Shown in pieces: positions 12,108-22,444 of a stretch of 64,000 nucleotides of DNA. The notes under the pieces are model-generated. The model saw nothing but the letters and a program-made list of their open reading frames with translations, had not been told where the DNA came from and did not search any database. Position 1 is the stretch's first letter. The number at the start of each line of letters is the position of its first letter. Position numbers and translations under genes: made by a program. This stretch comes from Shinisaurus crocodilurus (taxonomy: Eukaryota; Chordata; Lepidosauria; Squamata; Shinisauridae): NCBI GenBank assembly GCA_021292165.1, contig CM037880.1:22094051-22158050 (forward strand), given 5' to 3'.

Positions 12108-12344
12108 CTGGAAAGGAAGAAGAAGAAGGGTGGAGACATCATCAGTGAAAGGAGTCATATCATACCATAAACCCCCTGTGTAATTACAAACCTGATTGCC
12201 AACTAAGCCCTGATTTAAATGAATCCAGATAATCTGTGTCAACCAAGTCTGCCTGGGGTTTTGCCACCACAATCTTCTCCAAGAACATGACCAAAATCGG
12301 GAGATTAGCAAGACTATAGCAACCTGGCAATAGCAAATATTGTG

Positions 12345-13005
12345 TTTTGTTATTTATTTCATTTCTATGCCATCCAGTAGCCGAAGCTCTCTGTGCAGTT
12401 CACAAAAATTACAAACCACAAATACAAACACAGGATAATAAAAACAAAATATAAATATTCAATATATGAAGTTTAAAACAATTTAAATAGCTAAAACAGT
12501 CACAATAAGATACTGGACCTGATAAAAACAACTGACCTAAATGCCCCATCATATGCCATCAAATGCCTGGGAGGAGAGGATAGTCTTAACCTGGCACAGA
12601 AAAGATGACAGTGTTGGCACCAGGCGGACCTCAGTGGGGAGACCATTCCACAGTCAAGTGGGCCACCACTGAGAAGGCCCTTTCCCTTGTTGCTACTTTC
12701 TGAGCCTCCTGCTGAGGAGGCACTCATAGGAAGGCCACAGACATTGATTGTAGTGTTTGGATAGATTCATGTCAGGAGAGGCATTCCATCAAATATTCAG
12801 TCCTGACCCATGTAAGACTTTATAGGTTAAAACCAGAATCTTGGAAACATACAGGCTGCCAATGCAAGCAGGCCAGAATTGGTGTTGTATGCTCAGACCT
12901 TCTGGCTGCTTTTATTAATCTGGCTGCTGCATTTTGCACGAGCTGCAGCTTCTGAACAATCTTCAAGGGCAGCCCAACATAGTCAGGTCCAGGACATGAG
13001 CAGCA
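12345..13005 (-). mobile_element. CR1/L2-like LINE 3' part with reverse transcriptase remnant
   Basis: On the - strand, about 12,995-12,850 encodes the C-terminal end of a LINE reverse transcriptase (YVGLPLKIVQKLQLVQNAAA). A 3' region follows, ending in atttattt-type sequence at 12,345. The same 3' region occurs at 22,445-22,786 plus 23,462-23,620, where a hAT element splits it. Confidence 0.75.
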
Positions 13006-13006
13006 G

Positions 13007-13560
13007 GTTGTTGTGATATGTATCACTTTACCAGCTGTAGCACATTGTTTACACATGGAAGGGACAGAATGGCGAGGTAAACAGGTTTGTTATGTCTTTC
13101 TGGAATCTCGTGTTTTCGCATGGGAAACTAGACTGTGGAAACAATATGAGCTAGTCACATGGTTTGTATGTTCTGATGACGTGCTAACTTGTTTTTCTGT
13201 CTGAAGCCATCTTAGAGAGAAGCTGGACTGCTTTCTCTCTTCTTGTTCTTCTTGCTGGACTTTGTTACTGCAACAATGTAACATCTTTGCTGAGGTGGAG
13301 TGAAGCTCAACTTACTCCACTGGATGTAATGCTTGCTATGCATTTATACTCTGCACATGGACTGTAACTAGGAAATGTATACTCTGTAGAACTTTACTTG
13401 CTAAGTGAATAAACAGGTAGAATTAGACCTGTGGTGGTACAGAGTGTTTCCTGACTCTATGGATTAATCTGCAACGGAGAAGCTGGGCTGGTTAAACTGG
13501 CACAACACGCTGCACGCTGCGCGAGGGGGGAGGTGAGATCTGGAAGACCTGTGTGTGGAA
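13007..13560 (+). repeat. Possible solo LTR inserted in the LINE
   Basis: LINE sequence stops abruptly at about 13,006 and a block starting TGTTGTGATATG follows. AATAAA at 13,408-13,413 is followed by a short GT-rich stretch, which resembles an R-U5 end. No clear TSD, primer-binding site or retroviral gene was found. The right boundary is uncertain, and the call is tentative. Confidence 0.35.
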
Positions 13561-13828
13561 TTTCAAGCGTCTGCTAGCACACAGACAGGATATTAAATCT
13601 CCCAACCCGCACACACTCTGCACACGATCCAACACAGGTGTCCTTGACTAGAACACCTGGGCCAGGGGTGATGGAGGTGGACAGAGAACTGAGGCTACTT
13701 GGACAAGGGTTGGATACTGGCAAGGCGCGGGAGGGCCAGAGGCAAGAGCAGGGTCCAGAGCTGGCTGAGGTCAAATACAAACAAGGCAGGGCAGGGCCAG
13801 AGGCAAACAGCTAGTCAATCACAGGCAA

Positions 13829-14533
13829 AATTGCTATATTTTGCATCAGTCCCTTCTTGCACTTTTAAAATTAAGAATTTAGTAAAATGGTTTTGGGATC
13901 AGTTAAGTGACCCACAATTGAATCAAACAGGATATAAGTCAAGGACCGCACATCTAATGACACCCACCCTGTCCCGGGTGGAAAACCTCTCCTCCCGCAA
14001 TAGCTACTTTAAGTTGCACAGGGGATGGTCAGAATAACACTTGGAAAGTTGTTGATGCCGACAGAATCCCAGTGTGAGGTTCTCCCCATAACATGTAGGA
14101 ATATTTAGATGTCATCACTTTGTACATTTGCTTGCTCCCAGCGGCAGCCAATGATACAACACAGGAAACAGGGATGGCACAATAAGTATTCCTTCCTACG
14201 CTTTCTCCAGGTTTAGGGTGCTCAAGCTTCACCAAAAAAGATGAAACATATCACCAAAATAGAGGACGAAAGAGGGTGCAGATTTGCATAAAAGATGCAT
14301 ATGCTATTTCATATGTATAGATGCAAATTTAGAAATCATTACTGGAATTTAAAGAGAAATACAGCACATCTTATCCTACTAGGGAAGACCATGAACAGGT
14401 GACCTGTGTGGTGCGTGTGTCTGCTTCATAAAAACATAAGAACATAAGAAGAGCCCTGCTGGATCAGACCAAGGGTCCATCTAGTCCAGCATTCTGTTCA
14501 CACAGTGGCCAACCAGCTGCCCATGGGAAACCC
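13829..14533. repeat. Direct repeat A, copy 2 (partner 7,672-8,405)
   Basis: This block is nearly identical to 7,672-8,405, including the terminal 'gaagagccctgctggatc' module. It sits between unrelated purine-rich sequences (13,570-13,828 and 14,534-14,690) that read as one interrupted older repeat. Confidence 0.8.
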
Positions 14534-14698
14534 AGATTTGCATAAGTCAAATACCGGCAACACATGCAGGGATAGAGGCATCATCAGGAACAGGCAAGGG
14601 TCAACAAGGCATAGTGACTGGAGACAAGAGGCAAAAACAATGCTGCCACCCTGTAGACTCATATTGCTGTAGCAAAGCTGAACAGGAAGCCTTTTATA

Positions 14699-14844
14699 CA
14701 GTGCTTTTTTTCTGGAGAAAAGGGTACCGGAACTCTTGGATTACATTTCCTCGGGAGTAGATGGCAATTAAATTGTAATGCAATTAATAGAAGAAAAGGT
14801 GCTGGAACTCAGTTCCGGTGAGTTCCACCAGAAAAAAAGCCCTG
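14699..14844. mobile_element. 146-bp hAT-type MITE with 8-bp TSD
   Basis: The ends CAGTGCTTTTTTTCTGG and CCAGAAAAAAAGCCCTG are near-perfect inverted repeats. The TSD cttttata is perfect (14691-14698 and 14845-14852). It is almost identical to 62,799-62,944. Confidence 0.9.
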
Positions 14845-14989
14845 CTTTTATATGGCTTTCTGTGGGTCCCAGCTGGTCTTCATGAATGGCTTGCTCTAGT
14901 CCTGTGAGTACCTACCAGTCCGGTGCTAGTCCTGCAAGTATTTGTGGGCAGGCTTGCCTACCTTCTCCATCAGGCCACCAGGTGGAGCT

Positions 14990-16310
14990 GCAGCACTGAG
15001 CCAGCTGAGCAAATCCTGACAGTATTTCAGCAATCTAACCTGAAGGTTACCAGAGCATAGACTACTTAAATCAGGTAATCCCTGTCCAGATAGGGGCATA
15101 TCTGCAGGGCCGGATTAAGACCATTATGGGCCTGGTGCTGAGGATTTTGTCCCCACCCACCCCCGGCGAGCCTCCCCCAACCTGGCGCCCTCCAGGTGAA
15201 CTGGACTGTAGCCCCCATCACCCCCAGCCAGCACAATGGGAGTTGTAGTCCAACACCACTGGTGGGCAACCAGTTGGGGAAGGCTGACCCGGGGGAGTCC
15301 GTCGGCGCCCAGCCAGAGAACCGTGCATGCTGCTGCTTCCCCGCCGCCGGCGCGCCAGTCCTGCCACCACTGTGAGAACCGGGTCAGAGGTAGGTGCGCC
15401 GCGCGCGCGCGCGCGCACATGCGGGCAACCCTTACCGGAGTCGCTGGCTGGCTCTCCGAGCCAGGCGAGGAGGAGCTTGCTGTTGGCGGAGGCGGGGAGC
15501 TTGCTGTCGGCGAAGGCGAGGCCTGGCAGGCCGAGGCGGGCGGGGCCGGGGGTGGGCTGGGAAGCAGCTGCCTGCTCCGCTCGAACTTCTCTTCCTTGAA
15601 GTTTCTTCCACTTCCAGAGATGTCCTCCTCGCTGGTGGGTGCGCTCGAGGCGAGGCTGGCAGTGGTGAGCGGTGGAAGTCCTCGCCCTGCCTGCGCCTCG
15701 CGCGGGTCAGGGTCAGCCCTTCTCCGGCATCTGGGCCGCTCCGCTCTCTACAGCCCAGCGTGGTGGCAATGGGTGGCAACCTCTGCTCCTCGGCGTGCTC
15801 GCCTCCTGCAACGCCCCGCGCAGGTGAGCAACTGGACGTCACCTCGCAATGAGCAAGATGACGTCCTCATTTCCCCGGCGCGGCGCGGCGCCGCGCGTGC
15901 GGCGTCCCTATTTGTTGTGGGCCTATTTTGGGGTAGGGGCCTGGAGCTGCAGCTCCAATAGCCCCTATCTTAATCCGGCCCTGCATATCTGGGCCACCCG
16001 ACAAAATGGGTAGAAGGCACTTGGTGCCACTGAGGCCACCTGAGACTTAAGTGACAGAGAGAGCTCCAGGAGAAGCTCCAAGATCTGCATGTGCTCCTTC
16101 AGGAGTGCAACCCCATCCAGACCAAAATGAACACCATCTATCTGGTCAGAAGAACTACCCACTAGCGGCATCTCAGACTTGTCTGGATTGAACTTCAGTT
16201 TATTAGCCCTCATCCAGTCCATAGTCGTAGCCAGGCATCAATGTAGCTCATCCACAGCCTCACCTGAAGAATATGAAAAGTAGTAGAGTTGGATGTCATC
16301 AGGATACTGA
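14990..16310 (-). mobile_element. LINE reverse transcriptase remnant split by a hAT element
   Basis: On the - strand, 16,220-15,985 encodes a LINE reverse transcriptase segment (MDWMRANKLKFNPDKSE). LINE-like sequence resumes at 15,096 and below, on the other side of the hAT element at 15,105-15,983. The LINE is therefore older than the hAT insertion. Confidence 0.75.
15105..15983. mobile_element. Non-autonomous hAT element with CpG-rich interior
   Basis: The 15-bp terminal inverted repeats CAGGGCCGGATTAAG and CTTAATCCGGCCCTG are perfect, as is the 8-bp TSD catatctg (15097-15104 and 15984-15991). The subterminal bases match the larger element at 32,846-35,522. The interior from about 15,300 to 15,900 is very CpG-rich, with a (CG)n run near 15,400 and a nested palindromic MITE at about 15,180-15,290. 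No transposase is present. A long open frame across it follows from base composition and is not called as a gene. Confidence 0.92.
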
Positions 16311-16411
16311 TGGCAATGCACTCCAAAACTCTGCCCTACAAGGCGAAGCAGAGCCACTGCACTGCACTACCCCCCCCCCACTCCCAGCTCAGACATTTGC
16401 CCCAGATGGAA

Positions 16412-16612
16412 ACCTACAAGGAACCCAAGGCGGCTCACATGATCCCCCTCCTCTCCATTTTTATCCTCACAACAGCCCTGTGAGGTAGGCTAGGCTGAGA
16501 GTCAGTGACTGGCCCAAAGTCACCCAGTGAGTTTCACAGCCGAGCGGGGACTAGAACCCGGATCTCCCGAGTCCCAGTTCCAGCACTCTCACCACTACGC
16601 CACACTGGCTCC
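16412..16612 (-). mobile_element. tRNA-headed SINE, reverse orientation
   Basis: This is the complement of the 8,970-9,205 family: tail-side 'gaacccaaggcggc' at the left and the tRNA-like head (gccacactggctcc) at the right. Confidence 0.8.
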
Positions 16613-17664
16613 AGGGGAGAGGGTGCGGTTAAACAACCCTGCTAGGATTAAACAACCCTAAAAAAAACAGACCATGGGTTATGTGAGGGTTGTTGGATAT
16701 GCAAAATGGCAGCAACATATGCACCACATGCACCGCAGCCTCGGCCCCATTGTGTCAATAACCTGGTTCGTACGACATGACGACGACCCACCCACTGCGG
16801 CTTGTAACCCATGGTGGGTTAGTGTGTCATGTGAACCCATGATGGATTTGTCTGGGTGGCTTACGTGTGGGTTAGAAGCCACCCTGGCAACCCATGACTT
16901 GTAGTTGGGGTTGTTTCACATATGATGGGTTCTTGCGTTGTCCGAACCTGGATGACATGACCCATCGTAGGTCAACCCCATCTGTGAGCGAGCCGCTTGG
17001 CAAGAGTGGTAATGACCCCTTGCCACTCTTGCCAAATGGCTAGTGGATGACTGCCATTGCCAGCCTCCCCAAGCGGCATTTGGGGACAGCTGGTAGAGGC
17101 TCCCCCCCCCTCCCCATTGCTGTGAGTTTTGGGGCACTCAAAAAAAAATATATCCTCGGATTGCAAAAGCAGGCTTGAGGAAAAAATGTCAAGGGGAACA
17201 AAATTGTTTTTTTAAAAACAGTTGGCAACCATGGGCAGCCCCTCCAAGGTACCACTGGGGCACCTTGGAGGGTCAGCTCGTGGCTGTCAAATGGAGCTTT
17301 TCTGCTCTGAGCAAAACAGCCGACTTTCATGCTCTGAGGAAAAATACAATTAAAAATGTAAAAAAAAGGCCGCAGCGAGCCCAAAGGGGCTGGCAAAGGG
17401 GAGGGCGGGGGAAAGTCTCGCTCCTCCTGCAGTGTCCGCTGGGATACCTACAGGAGGATCAAGGGGTAGGGGTTGCTACACGGTGTGGGTTATTGTGTGC
17501 CGCGAACCCGCCCATTGGCTCATTCTAACTCAACATTCCTGCTGAGATAAGAACTCTGACGGGACCATCAGCCACATCAAATGGAAAGTCCCCAAGAGCA
17601 TTCAGGAATTCTTTGGATTCCATGGGTCTCTGTGGGTGGACCATCTTAATCAGTCCACACACAC

Positions 17665-18733
17665 CCCCACATAAGGCTCGTAATGTCATGTTATGTTACA
17701 CTTTATTTCTATGCCACTTTTTGGCTAAAAAGCCCCCCAAATCTGCACACAAAGGTATATCAGTACAATATTCAAACAATACAATAACATACAAGATTAA
17801 AGGGGGGGGGGGAATGCGAAAATGACATTCCATACTAAAAAGCCTAACACCTGAACCATTCTTCACCCCCAAAAGCAAAAACTAATCAGCAAAAAGGCCA
17901 AGGAACAGCGGGAAGAACTGGCCCATGATAAGGTTTTCCAAGCCAGGGGAAGGGAGTTGCCCACCCTTGAATTGGTAACCTCACCCTCTCCCCTGGAGCA
18001 GTGCCTCATACTTTTGGGAAGATTAGTAATCTCCACTCTAGAGGTTGTGAGCAAACCCTATGATGGCCGAATCTATAAAGAGCCTAGAGATGACCATCTT
18101 TAGTACACTTCTTTGCCCCAAGTTGCAGTACACAATGCAAGTAGTAACATCCACAATAGCTACTCTCACAGAGCTAGATTTGACACAAGGGGATTGACAT
18201 TAGTCATGTTTTTGGAACAGTACAAAGTCTAGCCAAAGAGGCAGAAGCACATGTTAGCTATTAACCCAAAAATCAAATGAGGAAATCTGACAGAATAGCT
18301 ATTTTAAATAGTGAGACATCCAAACACATTTGTACCATAAAAATGCAATGTAAACGAAAGAACCAACAATGAGGGGCAGAAAATGCCTGTCAAGTTACCT
18401 CAAGAAGGGTCCTTACTTTTTTCATCTGTAACTTGCCCTGTTCAAATTATTACTAATATTTCTTGGGTATTACTAGGCATAATAAATTAATGCTTTAACA
18501 TTTGCTATCATCTTCATATGTATTACATTAAACAACTCTTGGAAAATACACACACAAATCCCTCTGTCCTTTAGAACAAAAAATAGCTGAACTTCCGTAT
18601 CAAACAGCATGTTCATTTACCAAAAAAGAAAAAGAAAAAAAGTTCTTGACTTTATGGATTCTGAAACCAGCACAAATAAAACAAAATTACGACAGTTTCC
18701 AAGAATGATGCCAACCTCAAACAAAAATTAAGA
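17665..18733. repeat. Intronic block shared with copy 2 (29,545-30,290)
   Basis: The segments 17,665-18,070 and 18,470-18,733 align colinearly with 29,545-29,975 and 30,003-30,290. The motif 'ttagtaatctccactctaga' also occurs in the copy 3 intron near 44,630. This ties all three gene copies to one duplicated unit. Confidence 0.75.
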
Positions 18734-18735
18734 TT

Positions 18736-18909
18736 TAGATTTCATAGATCATAGAGTTGGAAGGAGCCTACAAGGCTATCGAGTCCAACCCCCTGCTCAA
18801 TGCAGGAAACTAGAGGAGGGGTCTCCCATCCAAGTAATAACCAGGCTAGACCCTGCTTAGCTTTCCACGCTCAGACAAGCTGAGCCAGCGTTAGCCACAG
18901 GCCTTTTTG
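18736..18909 (-). mobile_element. 5S-rRNA-related SINE 20 bp from exon 1 of copy 1
   Basis: Reverse-complement sequence holds the 5S rRNA internal promoter region (gctaagcagggt, ggttattacttggatgggag) fused to a 'gagttggaaggagcctacaa' module. The same family lies in the opposite orientation at 46,030-46,196. Copies 2 and 3 lack this insertion at the matching site, so it came after the duplication. Confidence 0.75.
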
Positions 18910-18928
18910 CATATTTCTAGATACTCAC

Positions 18929-18992
18929 CTATAATTGTCACATTGTAGTTCAGGGCAATGAAGAGAAAGCAAACTGTGTCCCAGTTCTTCAT
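18929..18992 (-). pseudogene. GJD4: GJD4-like connexin copy 1, exon 1
   Basis: The ATG at 18992-18990 opens MKNWDTVCFLFIALNYNVTI and ends at a GTGAGT donor after 18929. The 64-nt coding length and phase match the other two copies. This part encodes the short N-terminal helix and the start of TM1. The exon itself is open; the gene is disabled by exon 2. Confidence 0.85.
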
Positions 18993-19339
18993 GTCTGGAC
19001 TTGATTGCAGGGACCCCCACTTATTGAAGACACTAGAAGAAACCCAGTGTTTTCAAATACCACAGTAATCCAAATGGAGAAGACAAAAAAACACTGGGGG
19101 AAACTATTTAAAAGCTGGCCAGAAGGAGGAGTAACAAAATAAAGTTACACAACTCTGCAGAGAGGAATCACTCTTCCTCGTGAAGTTTAAGGGGAACTAT
19201 CTTTACTAGGGATCTGCAAATTACACCAACAGTGCAGGCCTCCAGCATCAATCTGCTCTTTACATGGACTACCCCAAAACAGAACAACCGCAGGACAAAA
19301 CAGAACTACAACAGGAGAAGGCACAGAACCTTAGCTGAG

Positions 19340-20199
19340 GTAAAAACAGGTAAATGAGGTAAATTAATGGATTTCTAATTAACTGTGTGACGTTGTCTTC
19401 AGAGACAAGGCACCTAAAACAGCTGTACTAACCACGTGGCTTCCTGTTTGCTACAACAGAAGCTACAGCAGCTTGAACAAGAAATAACTAACCCGTCCGT
19501 CTCAAAGTTACTAGTTCAGCGAGATCTTGAGCTCAGCAGAAATGGCCCTTAGAATGTTTCTGCCAGAGAATATCTTATGAAAAGAAGAAGTACACACAGA
19601 TGTGGCTTTATGCCAAAGGGCGCTGGTAGGGGTGTACCGCTCGACCTCCAGGCAGGTGTAGCGGGCCGAAATCGGCCCTGCTCACGCCCGCCGGAGGCTT
19701 GCGGGGCCTTACCAGGTCCCGGCGTGGCTCGCCTCTCTGTGGCGAGCCGACCGTGCCGCCCACGCTGGCTCCCATTGCGTCACTTCCGGCTGGCCAGAAG
19801 TGATGCAACGGGACCCTGCGCAGGCGCACTGGGCCCCGGTGCTGCGTATTTTGGCCCAGTGTGCCTGCGCAGGGTCCCGTCGCATCACTTCCAGGAGCCG
19901 CGCGGCCGGCTCGAGCGGCGCCCTCTCAGAAAATCGAGACCGGGGGGCCGCCACGGAGAGATGAGGCGGTGGCAAGACGCCCCCCCCCCCGAAGGTACAT
20001 GAACACCTCTAGGCACTGGCAAGTATCTACTGCACAGAAGCGAGAACTGGTGGTTCTGATCTATAAAAAGTACAATGTTGGTGAACGAAGGGGCTCTCAG
20101 TTGCATAGGCGCTGGGAGACTCACAGCGGTGACTTCGTTTTCTGAATAAAGCGCTTCAGCAGATTGTACCACGTACCCGCGTCTAGTTGCTTATTGACG
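19340..20199. mobile_element. 860-bp insertion upstream of GJD4 copy 1, with GC-rich hairpin
   Basis: In copy 2 the sequence runs 'ccttagctaagccct' (about 30,692-30,706). In copy 1 the same flanks are split by 860 bp. The insert carries AATAAA near its right end (about 20,143), so it may be LTR-like. It also contains a nested GC-rich segment with 37-nt near-complementary arms (19,799-19,835 and 19,853-19,889). No clear TSD was found and the class is not assigned. Confidence 0.6.
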
Positions 20200-20248
20200 C
20201 TAAGCCCTGAGGACATTGGACAGCATCATCTAGTAGTTGGAGGTGTTG

Positions 20249-20256
20249 CTTATATA
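20249..20256 (-). promoter_or_regulatory. Candidate TATA box, GJD4 copy 1
   Basis: TATATAAG on the - strand lies in a block of about 40 bp kept unchanged between copies 1 and 2 (20,230-20,270 and 30,724-30,766). In copy 1 the 860-bp insertion separates it from exon 1. The function is inferred from motif and conservation only. Confidence 0.3.
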
Positions 20257-20479
20257 ATAGTTACAACTGTCCTGCTCCAAGTTTAGCAAAGAAACCTCTA
20301 TAGCTGCAACAAGGGAACCAAATGCAGAAAGCCTCAATGTATTGGGAAGATGCAATACTAAGGCATCCAAACTATGAAGTTCCTGAGTCTACCAGTGAAT
20401 CCTGCACCTAGGAGAGATGAAGAACAAATTGAGACACAACAGACAGTGTTGGCACAAGGTGATGAAACAGAGGCCGTGA

Positions 20480-21360
20480 GCGGGTTCGCACAACACAGCC
20501 AGAATCGTGGTAAGTTACCACGATGGTTTGCTGGAACCCACGAAGCAACCGCGATGAGCCCATATGACCGGACTTATCGTGGTTGCTTCCCTCCCTCCCT
20601 CCCCCTCCCTCCTCCTCATTCCTCATGGCCATATCCCAGGGGACACTGCGGGGAGGAATGAGGCTCCTCTCTTTGACAGCAGCAATCACGAGCCGATTTC
20701 AGCTCGCGGAGGCTGTCAAAGACACCCCGTTGCACAAACAGGGCTTGTGCCCTGAAGCACAAGGGGGAGGACAGGGGAGCCTCTTGCCTCCTGCCCGAAA
20801 GGTCTCCTCTCAGGCAGGAGGCGGGGGTGCCGGTTCCACGGAGCAGCCGCAGGGAGCAGATCACCGCCTCCTGCCTAAGAGGTTTACTCAGAGAGTAAAT
20901 CTCTCAGGCAGGAGGCTTGCCGAGAGCAGGGGGGGGACACTTCTCTCTGTCATTGGCACGTGCACCGATGACAAAGAGAAGCGCCCCGCCACTCGGACTC
21001 GTTCTCTGCTCCTGAGCAGATCGCCGCCCCCGACTTCAGAGCGCCCTCCCTCCCTCCAGCCTTGCAGCCAGTGCAGAAAGAACCACGCCAGCTGCAGCTC
21101 CAAGGTCGGAAGACTGACCTTGGAGCCAGAGGTTTGTGGGCATTTTGGGGGGCAGGGAGAAAGGAGTGAGACTCCACCATGATATGCCTCAGCCTTTTCT
21201 CCCTGCACACCAGGCCAAAAGACATAGGTGGCCGGAATCGGCTGTCTATGTCTTTTGCAGGGCGGGAGGAGTGCAGAGGCAACCTTCGCCTCCACGCTTC
21301 TCCCGCCCTCGATAGGATGCCCGCAATCCTTCGAGTTCAGAGGGTTAGGGGCAGCCACAT
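20480..21360. other. CpG- and GC-rich block without recognised gene
   Basis: It contains short foldbacks (gtggtaagttaccac near 20,510) and polypurine stretches. Its open frames on both strands overlap each other and none is recognisable. It resembles the interior of a non-autonomous DNA transposon; similar short palindromic 'ggttcacacaac' sequence occurs near 31,180. Confidence 0.4.
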
Positions 21361-21371
21361 TGGATTTCGCT

Positions 21372-22075
21372 GTTAATTGACCAGTATGGCACATGTTTCC
21401 AGGGGCTAATAATATTGAATGGTTCATCAGCCTTCACACTTTTTCAGCTTCCCTTCTAAGCCTGGGTTGGTGGTACCCTTTTACACATTCTCAAAACATG
21501 AAAGTGCAGTGCTCATTGTTCCTCTAAGCCTCACATGGGGCCCAGGTAGCAGACGCGTGTGCTCACAGCCTCTTTGCTGAACAGCTTTACACAGGTAAAC
21601 GTAAGAAGGGACAGCAGGGGCCTTGAGGTTGCCCATCAACCATTAGCACTTCACAGGCCCAGTTCACACATAATGAAAGCCACCATGGGGGAATTTCCCG
21701 ACAGGGCTCCTCATCATGGCGGCCACCATTTTGAATATTTGGGGTGCGATGGGGGTGCACCATAGCTTCTCGCTACATGTGAAGCCGGTGAGGGTGCATT
21801 GTTGGAGAGGTTGACAAGCCACACGAACAACCTTTAACACGGCCCATGGGTTCTGGGTGGCTTGGCAAGCACCCCACCAGCCCACCCTCACTGGGTTCTC
21901 ACGTAATGAGAAGCCGCTGCGGCGGGGGCTTGGACTGCCAACCTGGGCCCCATGCGCACCGCAGCACAGCATGACTAATGAACCACGGTGGGATGCGGTG
22001 ATCGAGTGAACCGGGTCACAGTCTTCCCTGCTATCACGAGATGCATTGTATTGCTTTTCAAACCATAGAAATTAT
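21372..22075. repeat. Duplicated blocks, partners of 5,750-5,960 and 9,206-9,625
   Basis: Positions 21,372-21,545 match 5,750-5,960 and 21,640-22,075 match 9,206-9,625, in the same order and orientation. This places the copy 2 unit in tandem after the copy 1 unit. Confidence 0.7.
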
Positions 22076-22444
22076 TTCTAAATTTCCATCTGTACATATA
22101 CATTAACACATGCAAATTTTATGCAAATCTGTGTCTTTCTTTGTTCTCTGTTTTGGTGGTGCGGTTCACCATTTAATTCTCTAAATGGTGAGAACCCCAG
22201 GGGTGCGAGAGACGTTCTTTTTTTATATGTGGTTTTATGACACATATGTACAGATCAAACATTAGTGCAGTATCACAGTATTAACACTCCAATAGATACT
22301 GTTCCTCTGTTAGGTTGGGGGGGGGGCTTTTTGTAATAATAAAAGATGCTTCTAGTGCTCCAACTCAGCTCTGTCTTGGAAGACAAACTGATGCCTTTTC
22401 CATTCAGAAGAGGACCTCTTGGAATCTCAGGGAGCCATGCCTCA

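Larger units (their letters stand above)
12108..18928 (-). other. Intron of GJD4 copy 1
   Basis: The 6.8-kb intron compares with 1.0 kb in copy 2 and 3.8 kb in copy 3. The expansion comes from LINE fragments, an LTR-like block, direct repeat A, two hAT elements and a SINE, listed separately. The core at 17,665-18,070 and 18,470-18,733 matches the copy 2 intron. Confidence 0.75.

Noticed and set aside
15236..15961. 241-codon open frame on the + strand
   Set aside because: It spans a nested MITE and the CpG-rich interior of a hAT element. High GC removes stops on both strands and no domain is recognisable.
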